Assembly (NCBI GenBank): GCA_947374445.1
Contig: CANCBY010000127.1
Location: 1-7,013 of the forward strand
Direction: 5' to 3'
Source of the DNA: Pseudobdellovibrionaceae bacterium
GTDB taxonomy: Bacteria; Bdellovibrionota; Bdellovibrionia; Bdellovibrionales; Bdellovibrionaceae
Length of the DNA: 7,013 nt
Below the pieces are notes generated by a model. That model searched no databases. It was given only the letters and a program-made list of their open reading frames with translations, and was not told the DNA's origin. Each line of letters begins with the position of its first letter. The first letter of the stretch is position 1. Shown in pieces: positions 1 through 5,669 of the stretch. The position numbers and the translations under genes are program-made.

Positions 1-10
1 CGTAAGCCAT
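1..10 (-). CDS. Start of a divergent gene, only first three codons present
   Basis: On the minus strand an ATG (plus positions 10-8) is followed by Ala and Tyr codons and then runs off the left edge. A purine-rich GAGGGAG (plus positions 16-22) lies 5 bases upstream of this ATG, which is ideal Shine-Dalgarno geometry. The start site is therefore well supported although almost none of the protein is visible. Nothing can be said about function. Its presence makes the following 318 bases a divergent promoter region. Confidence 0.6.
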
Positions 11-328
11 TGCTTCTCCCTCTTTTTAATGATTTTTGTTTGCACATACATCATCGAAAACGGCGTAACGGAAGCAACTGGCTTTTTCTTTTTATGCACC
101 TCAGAATTGCTCTAAATCCTGACTACCTCTTAAAATCACAATGAACCCAATCGAGTGACCTTGGGTGACTCACTGTCGAATTCATAGTCGGAGATTTCAC
201 CTCAACTCAAATAAATGTCCTTTTAAGGTCGGCTCGGTTCTCGCTAGGCAATAACCGTCAAGTATCGTCCTGGATGAGCCATGGGAAATAAATCCCGCCA
301 ATTCCAGCGCTGAAAGACGGAGAGCTTC
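11..328. other. Divergent intergenic region without a gene
   Basis: This stretch separates the leftward gene at the edge from the rightward gene at 329. Only very short open frames occur in it, for example an ATG at 274 that stops after five codons, so I see no protein gene. It should hold promoters for both directions, but no convincing -35/-10 pair stands out on either strand. Visible structure is limited to the repeat element at 153-171, a short GGGA/TCCC pair at 283-296 and the Shine-Dalgarno sites at both ends. Confidence 0.6.
153..171. promoter_or_regulatory. Imperfect dyad with GTGAC repeats, possible operator
   Basis: GAGTGACC and GGGTGACTC lie side by side with a TT between them. 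The element reads two ways. GTGAC recurs at exactly 10 bases (155-159 and 165-169), one helical turn. The outer bases also form an imperfect inverted repeat (GAGT.ACC against GGT.ACTC). It is roughly midway between two divergent starts, where a shared regulator could bind. No regulator family is identified, and short elements like this also arise by chance. Confidence 0.25.
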
Positions 329-1168
329 GTGAAAAAGATAATTGCAATTCTTGGGTCGGTGGCGATTTCTTCAACAGTTTTTGCAGCCGGTAGTTCAGCG
401 AACAAAGGCGAAGGAAACTTTAACTGCGATCATGCTCAAAGTTATTTGGCTCAAGTAAATTTAGTGACGACCAGGCTTTCAATTGAAGCTAAGGAAGCTG
501 AATCAGCGTCTAATATTTTTAAAAATATCAAAGGCGGCAAAGACGACTCAGGACGTCTCAATCAACTGGAGTTTTCTGGTGGGCCAATAGGTTGGGTTGC
601 CGGAGCGGTTATTATTTGGGACTCGCTTGAGTTGGTTCCTCCGGTGACATCTCTAGCTGCGCTGGCCTCGGTTCCCTTGCGAGCGATTGGTGGTTCAGCT
701 GTTATGGCGGGTAGCAGTGGAATGATGACGTGGGGAATAACTCGTGACCTGATAACACAAATTTCAATAAATTCTGCAAAATCCCGATTGAAAAATGATC
801 TTTTCCAAGATTTGCATGAAGAGCTTAAAGGCAAGATTTCTCAGCTTCATATTGATATTCAATCTAAATCACTTACTGCCGATGATTATCAAAGTCAGGC
901 ATTGCAAGAAGTCCGCTCGATCTATGGCGAGTACGAAAACAGAGTTAAATCCGCTCGGGCTGTTATTGCGGCCGATGAGACTGAAATCGATTCGCATCCA
1001 ATCAAAAATTTTACAAAATGGTATTGGGGCGGTGAGGGGCGTATGATCGTTGATGCGAACACCCGCTTGCTTGATGGGCAAGTTAGCTTGCTGAAGAGTC
1101 TTGTGAGCTTCAATGAGGCGACATCCGAATTGGTTAAAAATGCAATTGCAATGGCGTGCAATAAATAA
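329..1168 (+). CDS. Unrecognised exported protein with central apolar segment
   Basis: I do not recognise this 279-residue protein. It starts at GTG 329, with GGAGAG (319-324) four bases upstream, and opens with a typical signal peptide (two lysines, apolar core, V-F-A ending, cleavage probably after Ala19). In the mature part, residues about 36-67 look helical and charged. Residues about 82-136 are strikingly rich in Gly, Ala, Val and Ile with few charges. Residues about 137-215 look like a long amphipathic, possibly coiled-coil helix, and 240-279 like another helix. The only cysteines are Cys33 and Cys277, at opposite ends of the mature chain, which could form a disulfide. The apolar block could be a membrane hairpin, either of a membrane-anchored periplasmic protein or of a helical pore-former; this is inference from composition only. 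It leads a probable operon, with the next gene 30 bases downstream. Confidence 0.85.
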   Translation: MKKIIAILGSVAISSTVFAAGSSANKGEGNFNCDHAQSYLAQVNLVTTRLSIEAKEAESASNIFKNIKGGKDDSGRLNQLEFSGGPIGWVAGAVIIWDSLELVPPVTSLAALASVPLRAIGGSAVMAGSSGMMTWGITRDLITQISINSAKSRLKNDLFQDLHEELKGKISQLHIDIQSKSLTADDYQSQALQEVRSIYGEYENRVKSARAVIAADETEIDSHPIKNFTKWYWGGEGRMIVDANTRLLDGQVSLLKSLVSFNEATSELVKNAIAMACNK

Positions 1169-1198
1169 ATTAAATCTGAGATTTAAAAAGGAGAATTT

Positions 1199-1735
1199 AT
1201 GAAAGCCCAAAGTTTGATTTTAGGAAGTTTTTTGATCCTGGCAACAATGACTTCGCAGGCAAAAAGTTCTGTGGTTGTTCATTTTCATTTAGATAGCTTT
1301 ACGGATTACGTTGAGCAAAGCGCAGGTGTTTTTGTGGGTCAAACTGACCATGAAAAGTTTAGCTTAAACGTTGATGGCGTAGATAGTGATGGCAAACTTG
1401 TGGCCGAGGCTTTTGGTCCCCTAGCGGCGGAAGCTCCAAGTTCAGATCATTTGCTAGTTCAAGGCAATGTGATCAGGTCTGAGAGCAAAGAGGGCGTTAC
1501 AATTGTTCGAGCCAATATCAATGATGAAGAAATGCGTGTTCCCTCAGCTGAGATGTTGCGTGTGATGTCTGAGGCGTTGAAGGCCAAAGGAAAAAACTTT
1601 GTGACCAATTTGGATCTAAAATCAACTGAAGGAGACTCTGGATTTAAGTTAGATGTGTCGGACCTAGTTTGCAAAAAAACGGTGCCGATGATCTGCTCAC
1701 TTTCGGTGGACATGTTGATTCGCGCCGAAAAATAG
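1199..1735 (+). CDS. Unrecognised small exported (periplasmic) protein
   Basis: This 178-residue protein has no family I recognise. The ATG at 1199 is preceded by AAGGAG (1188-1193) at 5 bases, so the start is secure. Residues 1-21 form a signal peptide ending S-Q-A, with cleavage likely after Ala21. There is no lipobox cysteine, so it should be soluble in the periplasm or secreted. The mature part of about 157 residues alternates polar and apolar residues in a way suggesting beta strands, with one clear helix around 115-130. A cysteine pair near the C-terminus (Cys158, Cys166) could form a disulfide, which suits an oxidising compartment. It lies 30 bases after another exported protein and 4 bases before an oxygenase gene, consistent with co-transcription. 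A YceI-like or lipocalin-like barrel was considered but no diagnostic motif is visible. Confidence 0.85.
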   Translation: MKAQSLILGSFLILATMTSQAKSSVVVHFHLDSFTDYVEQSAGVFVGQTDHEKFSLNVDGVDSDGKLVAEAFGPLAAEAPSSDHLLVQGNVIRSESKEGVTIVRANINDEEMRVPSAEMLRVMSEALKAKGKNFVTNLDLKSTEGDSGFKLDVSDLVCKKTVPMICSLSVDMLIRAEK

Positions 1736-1739
1736 ATAC

Positions 1740-2975
1740 ATGCGTGAAAATGTAAAAAAACACAACCAGACATTCTGGAAAACTTTTGCCTCCAAGCATT
1801 GGGAAAAAGCGCCATTTAAAATGGCGCTAGGTTCTTTGGGCATTTCTAAGATGGACGACGATGCTATTTTCAAAATGCTATTGGAATACAGCAATCTCTG
1901 CCGGCAAAAACAAGAAGTTCAGGGCCTTAAACTTTTTGTTGATGGTGTCAGGCAGTATGATGAAGAAGTCTTGCAAATTCTTCCGGTAAAAAAAGACAAA
2001 AACCTTATTGGCTATCATCAAAGAGTCAGTGCAATTTATCCGGATTATTGTTTGGTATGTGATGAGCTTTTGCAGGTGAGCTCAGCGCATTGGCCTCAGT
2101 TAGTAGATTTTACTCAAGGGCTCTATAATCAGATTGGGCTTCCGTACCGATTCACCGAAATGGGATTGTATTTAGGCAATTATCGTAAAACTCCTTTCGG
2201 AGTGCATGTGGATGGCTGCGGTGTTTTTAGTTTTCCTGTGGTAGGGCGAAAAAAATTTAGGCTTTGGACTTCTGAGTTTGCAGATAAAAATCCCAAGCTC
2301 AAAGAGACTTTTAAATACACAAAATTTAAATCCGCGTCGGAATTGATGGTGGTCGAACCAGGAGAGATGTCCTACTGGCCTTCTAAAGCTTGGCATATTG
2401 CTGAATCGAGCGGAGAATTTAGCGCGACGTGGAGCTTGGGCGTTTGGGTCGATCGCAAGCAAAAAGATTTTGTTTTAGAAAGTTTGACTCCGCTTATTTT
2501 GCAGCAGCTGGGTGATGCTCCAACTCTTGCAAATGGAATTGCTCAACTCGAAGAAGTAAAAAGTCTTCCTGATGGGCTTCGCAATGCCCTTGTCGAATAT
2601 AAAAATATTTCGCAAGCAGTGTTGAGTGATCACCTTCTGCGGTCTTGGCTTTTGCACTGCTCGAAGCAAGGTTTTAAAACTGCTCCATTGTTAAAAGAAG
2701 TTTTGGGACTTAAAAAAAATTCAGTTGCGTGTGGAGTTTTGGCTCGGCCTATTTTTTGGGCGAAGAGCTCTGATTCAAAAACTTTATTTGTAGCCTTTAA
2801 TGGCGTACTCATTGATACTGCTTTTGATTTTGGGTTAGTGTCTTTGATGAAGGATTTAAACGCTGGCCTCGGCTGTGAGATCGCAAAATATTTTGATATC
2901 AAAAGTTTCTCGCGTCAAAAAGATGCATTGGCTGAGCTTGCCCGTGTAGGTGCTGTTCAGCTTTCAAAAAAATGA
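1740..2975 (+). CDS. JmjC/cupin Fe(II)/2-oxoglutarate oxygenase, YcfD/RoxA-like
   Basis: This 411-residue protein is probably a cytoplasmic protein hydroxylase using Fe(II), O2 and 2-oxoglutarate. The N-terminus has the F-W-K...H-W-E-K-x-P segment typical of JmjC oxygenases (residues 12-25). The double-stranded beta-helix core gives the iron triad His156-x-Asp158 and His219, within G-x-H-x-D...V-F...G-R-x-x-x-R and E-P-G...W-P...H contexts that match remembered E. coli YcfD. Lys171, 15 residues after His156, is at the expected 2-oxoglutarate-binding position (Lys in FIH, Arg in YcfD). Residues about 280-411 resemble the YcfD helical linker and C-terminal winged-helix domain. YcfD is about 373 residues, so this one is somewhat longer. 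The start has no good Shine-Dalgarno sequence and lies 4 bases after the previous stop, suggesting translational coupling. The substrate is unknown: ribosomal protein uL16 is the YcfD target, but a different target is possible here. Confidence 0.85.
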   Translation: MRENVKKHNQTFWKTFASKHWEKAPFKMALGSLGISKMDDDAIFKMLLEYSNLCRQKQEVQGLKLFVDGVRQYDEEVLQILPVKKDKNLIGYHQRVSAIYPDYCLVCDELLQVSSAHWPQLVDFTQGLYNQIGLPYRFTEMGLYLGNYRKTPFGVHVDGCGVFSFPVVGRKKFRLWTSEFADKNPKLKETFKYTKFKSASELMVVEPGEMSYWPSKAWHIAESSGEFSATWSLGVWVDRKQKDFVLESLTPLILQQLGDAPTLANGIAQLEEVKSLPDGLRNALVEYKNISQAVLSDHLLRSWLLHCSKQGFKTAPLLKEVLGLKKNSVACGVLARPIFWAKSSDSKTLFVAFNGVLIDTAFDFGLVSLMKDLNAGLGCEIAKYFDIKSFSRQKDALAELARVGAVQLSKK

Positions 2976-2990
2976 TCGGGCCGTGATCAT
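2972..2990. other. Small inverted repeat over the oxygenase stop codon
   Basis: ATGATC (2972-2977) and GATCAT (2985-2990) are perfect 6-base arms around a 7-base loop, overlapping the stop codon of the oxygenase gene. There is no T-run after it, so it is not a convincing intrinsic terminator. It could be a short mRNA hairpin between the oxygenase and yaeQ, or chance. Confidence 0.25.
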
Positions 2991-3003
2991 AAATTTAAGA
3001 GAT

Positions 3004-3010
3004 AGGTAGG
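3004..3010 (+). promoter_or_regulatory. Ribosome binding site deciding the TTG start of yaeQ
   Basis: AGGTAGG lies 6 bases before the TTG at 3017. The alternative ATG at 3035 has no purine-rich sequence at proper distance. This site, together with the match of the N-terminus (M-A-L-x-x-x-x-Y-K) to E. coli YaeQ, selects the TTG start. Confidence 0.55.
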
Positions 3011-3016
3011 CTTTAG

Positions 3017-3568
3017 TTGGCTCTGCAAGTTGTGATGTATAAATTCAAAATTGATCTCTCGGATATTGATAAGGGAGTTTATCAAAGCTTTGAATTGCGT
3101 TTAGCTTGCCATCCGTCGGAGTCAGGCACGTATTTGCTGACCCGGGTGCTCGCTTATTGTTTGAATTTTCGCGAAGGCCTGGAATTTTCTCCGCAAGGCT
3201 TGAGCGATCCGGACACTCCCGCTTTGCGTGCAGTTTCTCGGACTGGCGCCATCGAGCTTTGGATCGAAATCGGAAGCCCCAGTGCCAAAAAAATTCACAA
3301 GGCCTCAAAGGCGGCAGGGCAAGTTAAAATTTATACCTACAAAGATCCTAAGGCGCTGGTAAAAGAGCTGTCCTCGCAACATGTTCATCGTCTTGAGGAG
3401 ATTGAAGTTTACTCTCTAAAGTCGCAGCAGCTCGAGAGCCTTGAGACTCATCTTGGCAGAGACAATAGATGGGCTGTCGTGATGATGGAGGGGGCGCTCA
3501 CGGTGAGTTTTGCTTCGGGCACGAATGAGTTCTCGCAGGAGATTGAGATCCAGCGGCAGCGACTATAA
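3017..3568 (+). CDS. yaeQ: YaeQ family protein
   Basis: The 183 residues match the YaeQ family closely in length (about 180) and motifs. The N-terminus M-A-L...Y-K..I-D-L-S-D-I-D corresponds to the E. coli M-A-L-K..Y-K..V-N-V-A-D-L-D. H-P-S-E is at residues 32-35 and the core E-L-W-I-E-I-G-x-P is at 80-88, followed by a lysine-rich helix (91-98). Structures of the family are described as a variant PD-(D/E)XK nuclease-like fold. Glu84 and an acidic cluster around 64-66 would be the candidate active-site residues, but catalytic activity has not been clearly shown to my knowledge. YaeQ was historically linked to RfaH-related suppression of hemolysin expression, and the role remains unclear. The start is a TTG codon; an in-frame ATG at 3035 would remove six conserved residues. 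It lies 41 bases after the oxygenase gene and could be co-transcribed. Confidence 0.9.
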   Translation: MALQVVMYKFKIDLSDIDKGVYQSFELRLACHPSESGTYLLTRVLAYCLNFREGLEFSPQGLSDPDTPALRAVSRTGAIELWIEIGSPSAKKIHKASKAAGQVKIYTYKDPKALVKELSSQHVHRLEEIEVYSLKSQQLESLETHLGRDNRWAVVMMEGALTVSFASGTNEFSQEIEIQRQRL

Positions 3569-3594
3569 GTGCTGGACTTGCGTTTTCTTAGCTA

Positions 3595-3623
3595 TTGACA
3601 ACACCTTGAATATAGCAGACAAT
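3595..3623 (+). promoter_or_regulatory. Sigma70-like promoter just upstream of the ATPase
   Basis: A perfect TTGACA (3595-3600) is followed after exactly 17 bases by GACAAT (3618-3623), which matches four of six bases of TATAAT. Transcription would then start around 3630, within one or two bases of the ATG at 3632, giving a leaderless or nearly leaderless mRNA. The lack of a Shine-Dalgarno sequence before that ATG agrees with this. An alternative -10 (TATAGC at 3611) is too close to the -35 to work with it. Confidence 0.45.
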
Positions 3624-3631
3624 TTAAAAGC

Positions 3632-4789
3632 ATGGTAAGTAGATTATGTAAGCCACTGAAAACAAACAGTTTCTTTCTGTTTGGAGCCCGGGGAACAGGG
3701 AAATCAACCCTGTTAAAGGGGTATTTTAAAAACAGCTCAATTCTGAAGATCGACCTGCTTGATGATGAGGTTTTTGATCGATACCTCCTGGAGCCGCAGT
3801 TTTTAAAAAAGCAAATCCAGTCTCAATCTTACGATTGGGTTATTATTGACGAAGTTCAGCGCATTCCCAAATTACTAAATACCGCTCATCAGCTGATCGA
3901 AGAAAAAAAGCAAAAATTTGCTCTGACAGGCAGTAGCAGTCGCAAACTAAAAAGGGGCGGCGCCAATTTACTGGCTGGGCGTGCATTTGTGAACTCGCTT
4001 TTTCCACTGACGAGTCTTGAATTAAAAGAGGATTTTTCTATATCGCAAGCGGTGAACTGGGGGACTCTGCCTAAGCTCACGGAGCTGACGACTCCAGCGG
4101 AATTTCAAGCTTATCTGCGGTCGTACTGTTTGACCTATATCAAAGAAGAAGTGCAGGCCGAGCAATTGGTCAGAAACCTTGAGCCCTTTCGAGAGTTTTT
4201 AGCTGTGTCCGCTCAATCAGCAAGCAAGATTATCAATTACTCTTCGATCTCTAGAGACGTTGGTGTTGAACCACCAACAGTTCAGACCTATTTTCAAATT
4301 TTAGAGGAGACAAACTTAGGCTTTATTTTGCCTCACTTTCATAAGTCAATTCGCAAAAGCCAAAAGTCTTCACCGAAATTTTATTTTTTTGATAACGGGG
4401 TTCAAAAAGCGCTCGAAGGCAATCTTCAAAATGAGTACGCCATCGGAACTTCGATGTATGGCAGTCTGTTTGAAGCTTTTATAATACAAGAAATTTATCG
4501 TTTGAATGAGTACTTCCAAAAGGATTTTCGACTCAGCTATTTTGCAACAAAAAATGGTTTAGAAATTGATCTCATTTTAAGTAAAGGGCGAAAAACTTTT
4601 TTGATTGAGATCAAGTCATCAATCAAGATTGATGCGCTTGAAGTTTCAAAAATTGCTCGTGCGTCTGAAAATTTTGGCAATATTGCTGTTGAGCCTTATT
4701 ATCTCAGCCAAGATCCCAATTCTGTGATTATTGATGGTGTCAAGTGCATGCACTGGTCAAAATTTATTGCAGAATTTAGTTCTTTTTAA
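3632..4789 (+). CDS. AAA ATPase with DUF4143 / PD-(D/E)XK-like C-terminus
   Basis: This 385-residue protein is a typical member of the AAA_14/DUF4143 ATPase family. The Walker A motif G-A-R-G-T-G-K-S is at 18-25, Walker B (W-V-I-I-D-E) at 69-74, and a sensor-like T-G-S-S-S-R at 99-104 is followed by L-A-G-R (114-117). Residues about 160-245 form a helical region with winged-helix character. The C-terminal part has Y-F-F-D-N-G (251-256), G-S-L-F-E (277-281), E-I-D (311-313) and I-E-I-K (325-328), the pattern of a PD-(D/E)XK-like fold with Glu281, Asp313, Glu326 and Lys328 as candidates. Length is normal for the family (about 380-420). Biological role is generally unknown; members are scattered and often horizontally exchanged. 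The ATG lacks a Shine-Dalgarno sequence but the N-terminus fits the family, which usually begins about 20 residues before Walker A. Confidence 0.88.
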   Translation: MVSRLCKPLKTNSFFLFGARGTGKSTLLKGYFKNSSILKIDLLDDEVFDRYLLEPQFLKKQIQSQSYDWVIIDEVQRIPKLLNTAHQLIEEKKQKFALTGSSSRKLKRGGANLLAGRAFVNSLFPLTSLELKEDFSISQAVNWGTLPKLTELTTPAEFQAYLRSYCLTYIKEEVQAEQLVRNLEPFREFLAVSAQSASKIINYSSISRDVGVEPPTVQTYFQILEETNLGFILPHFHKSIRKSQKSSPKFYFFDNGVQKALEGNLQNEYAIGTSMYGSLFEAFIIQEIYRLNEYFQKDFRLSYFATKNGLEIDLILSKGRKTFLIEIKSSIKIDALEVSKIARASENFGNIAVEPYYLSQDPNSVIIDGVKCMHWSKFIAEFSSF

Positions 4790-4839
4790 ATTTGCAATTC
4801 GACCTCTAAAGAACTCGCCTTTGCTTTCCTCTCGCGCTA

Positions 4840-4856
4840 GTTTCGTTGTTCGAAAC
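4840..4856. promoter_or_regulatory. Perfect inverted repeat upstream of the SDR gene
   Basis: GTTTCG and CGAAAC are perfect 6-base arms around a TTGTT loop, ending 22 bases before the SDR start codon. It could be an operator or an RNA hairpin in the 5' leader. It is not followed by a T-run, so it is unlikely to be a terminator for the ATPase. Function is not known. Confidence 0.35.
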
Positions 4857-4868
4857 GATCTTGGCTCT

Positions 4869-4874
4869 GGGAGG
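4869..4874 (+). promoter_or_regulatory. Ribosome binding site deciding the SDR start
   Basis: GGGAGG lies 4 bases before the ATG at 4879. It overrules an in-frame TTG at 4846 that would add 11 residues ahead of the conserved beta strand of the Rossmann fold and has no ribosome binding site. Confidence 0.7.
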
Positions 4875-4878
4875 TTCT

Positions 4879-5619
4879 ATGAAAATTCTTATCACAGGTG
4901 CAACATCAGGAATTGGTGAGGCCACAGCTCGCAAGCTCCACTCAGAGGGACACGAGATTTGGGTGACGGGGCGCAGATCCGATCGGCTAGAGGCTTTGCA
5001 AAATAGTCTTGGTCGTGAGCGAATTAAAACCTCTCGGTTTGATGTTGGAAATTTGGATGAAGTTAAGGCTTTTGGCGCCGCCCACGCTCAAGGGTTAAAG
5101 GCCGTGGATGTTTTGATAAACAACGCAGGCCTTGCTAAAGGAACGCAAAAAATCCAAGAAGGTCAGCTTTCTGACTGGCAAGAGATGATTCAGACCAATG
5201 TCGTGGGTCTTTTGGCTGTGAGTCAGTTGATCATTCCGCACATGGTCAGCCGAAAAAGTGGGCACATTGTGAATTTGGGTTCTGTTGCAGGGCGCTGGGT
5301 TTATCCGGGCGGTGCCGTATATTGTGCGAGCAAATTTGCGGTGAGAGCTCTGACTGAGGGCATGCGCATGGATCTACTGGGGACTAATATTCGAGTCAGT
5401 AATATTGAGCCTGGAATGGTGAACACAGAATTCTCTTTGGTGCGCCTTGGCGATCAGGCCAAAGCTGATGCTGTTTATTCGGGCATGCAGCCTTTGACGG
5501 GGTCTGACATTGCTGACACCATTTCGTGGGTGCTTGCGCGGCCTTCGCATATTAATATCCAGGAGCTGGTGATCTACCCAACGGCGCAAGCGCATTTGGG
5601 ACAAGTTCACCGCAATTAG
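4879..5619 (+). CDS. SDR family NADP-dependent oxidoreductase, YdfG-like
   Basis: This 246-residue classical short-chain dehydrogenase/reductase has a one-domain Rossmann fold. The cofactor motif T-G-x-x-x-G-x-G is at 6-13, and the G-R-R after beta-2 (31-33) points to NADP preference. Asp55, N-N-A-G (81-84) and the full catalytic tetrad Asn107, Ser135, Tyr148, Lys152 (Y-x-x-x-K) are present, with P-G at 178-179. The whole chain, including the I-E-P-G-x-V-x-T-E-F and the C-terminal V-H-R ending, parallels E. coli YdfG, an NADP+-dependent 3-hydroxy acid (serine/allo-threonine, malonic semialdehyde) dehydrogenase. That family match is from memory and the exact substrate here is inferred. The start is ATG 4879 behind GGGAGG. 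fumC follows after 50 bases on the same strand, so co-transcription is possible but not certain. Confidence 0.92.
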   Translation: MKILITGATSGIGEATARKLHSEGHEIWVTGRRSDRLEALQNSLGRERIKTSRFDVGNLDEVKAFGAAHAQGLKAVDVLINNAGLAKGTQKIQEGQLSDWQEMIQTNVVGLLAVSQLIIPHMVSRKSGHIVNLGSVAGRWVYPGGAVYCASKFAVRALTEGMRMDLLGTNIRVSNIEPGMVNTEFSLVRLGDQAKADAVYSGMQPLTGSDIADTISWVLARPSHINIQELVIYPTAQAHLGQVHRN

Positions 5620-5623
5620 GGTT

Positions 5624-5646
5624 TAAGGCTAAAGTATAAGGCTAAA
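5624..5646. repeat. Tandem direct repeat TAAGGCTAAA before fumC
   Basis: The 10-mer TAAGGCTAAA occurs at 5624-5633 and again at 5637-5646, a 13-base period with GTA between. TATAAG (5635-5640), five of six matches to a sigma70 -10, straddles the spacer and second copy, but no good -35 lies at the right distance. The repeats are in the leader of fumC, 23 bases before its ATG. They could be paired binding sites or a recent local duplication. Confidence 0.4.
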
Positions 5647-5669
5647 TTTATTTTTACAGGAGCAAGTCA

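Noticed and set aside
283..296. GGGA-AATAAA-TCCC as a terminator or riboswitch stem
   Set aside because: Only four base pairs, no T-run and no wider conserved structure are visible; too weak to call.
562..1210. Open frames on both strands overlapping the first exported protein (562-834, 795-1046, 869-1210, 922-1161)
   Set aside because: They overlap a gene with a signal peptide and good start, have no recognisable motifs and look like low-complexity shadows.
2972..2990. Intrinsic terminator after the oxygenase gene
   Set aside because: The stem is six base pairs with a seven-base loop and is followed by CATAAATTT-like sequence rather than a U-tract; kept only as a small inverted repeat.
329..4789. 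Anti-phage defence or toxin-antitoxin island
   Set aside because: The ATPase and YaeQ alone do not make a recognised defence system, there is no nuclease/methylase/toxin pair by motif, and no mobile-element boundary is visible.
4846..4878. TTG at 4846 as the SDR start
   Set aside because: It would add 11 residues before the conserved Rossmann strand and lies within the inverted repeat; ATG 4879 has GGGAGG at 4 bases.
4731..4919. 62-codon plus-strand frame across the ATPase/SDR gap
   Set aside because: It overlaps the end of the ATPase and the start of the SDR in another frame, with no ribosome binding site and no protein-like composition.
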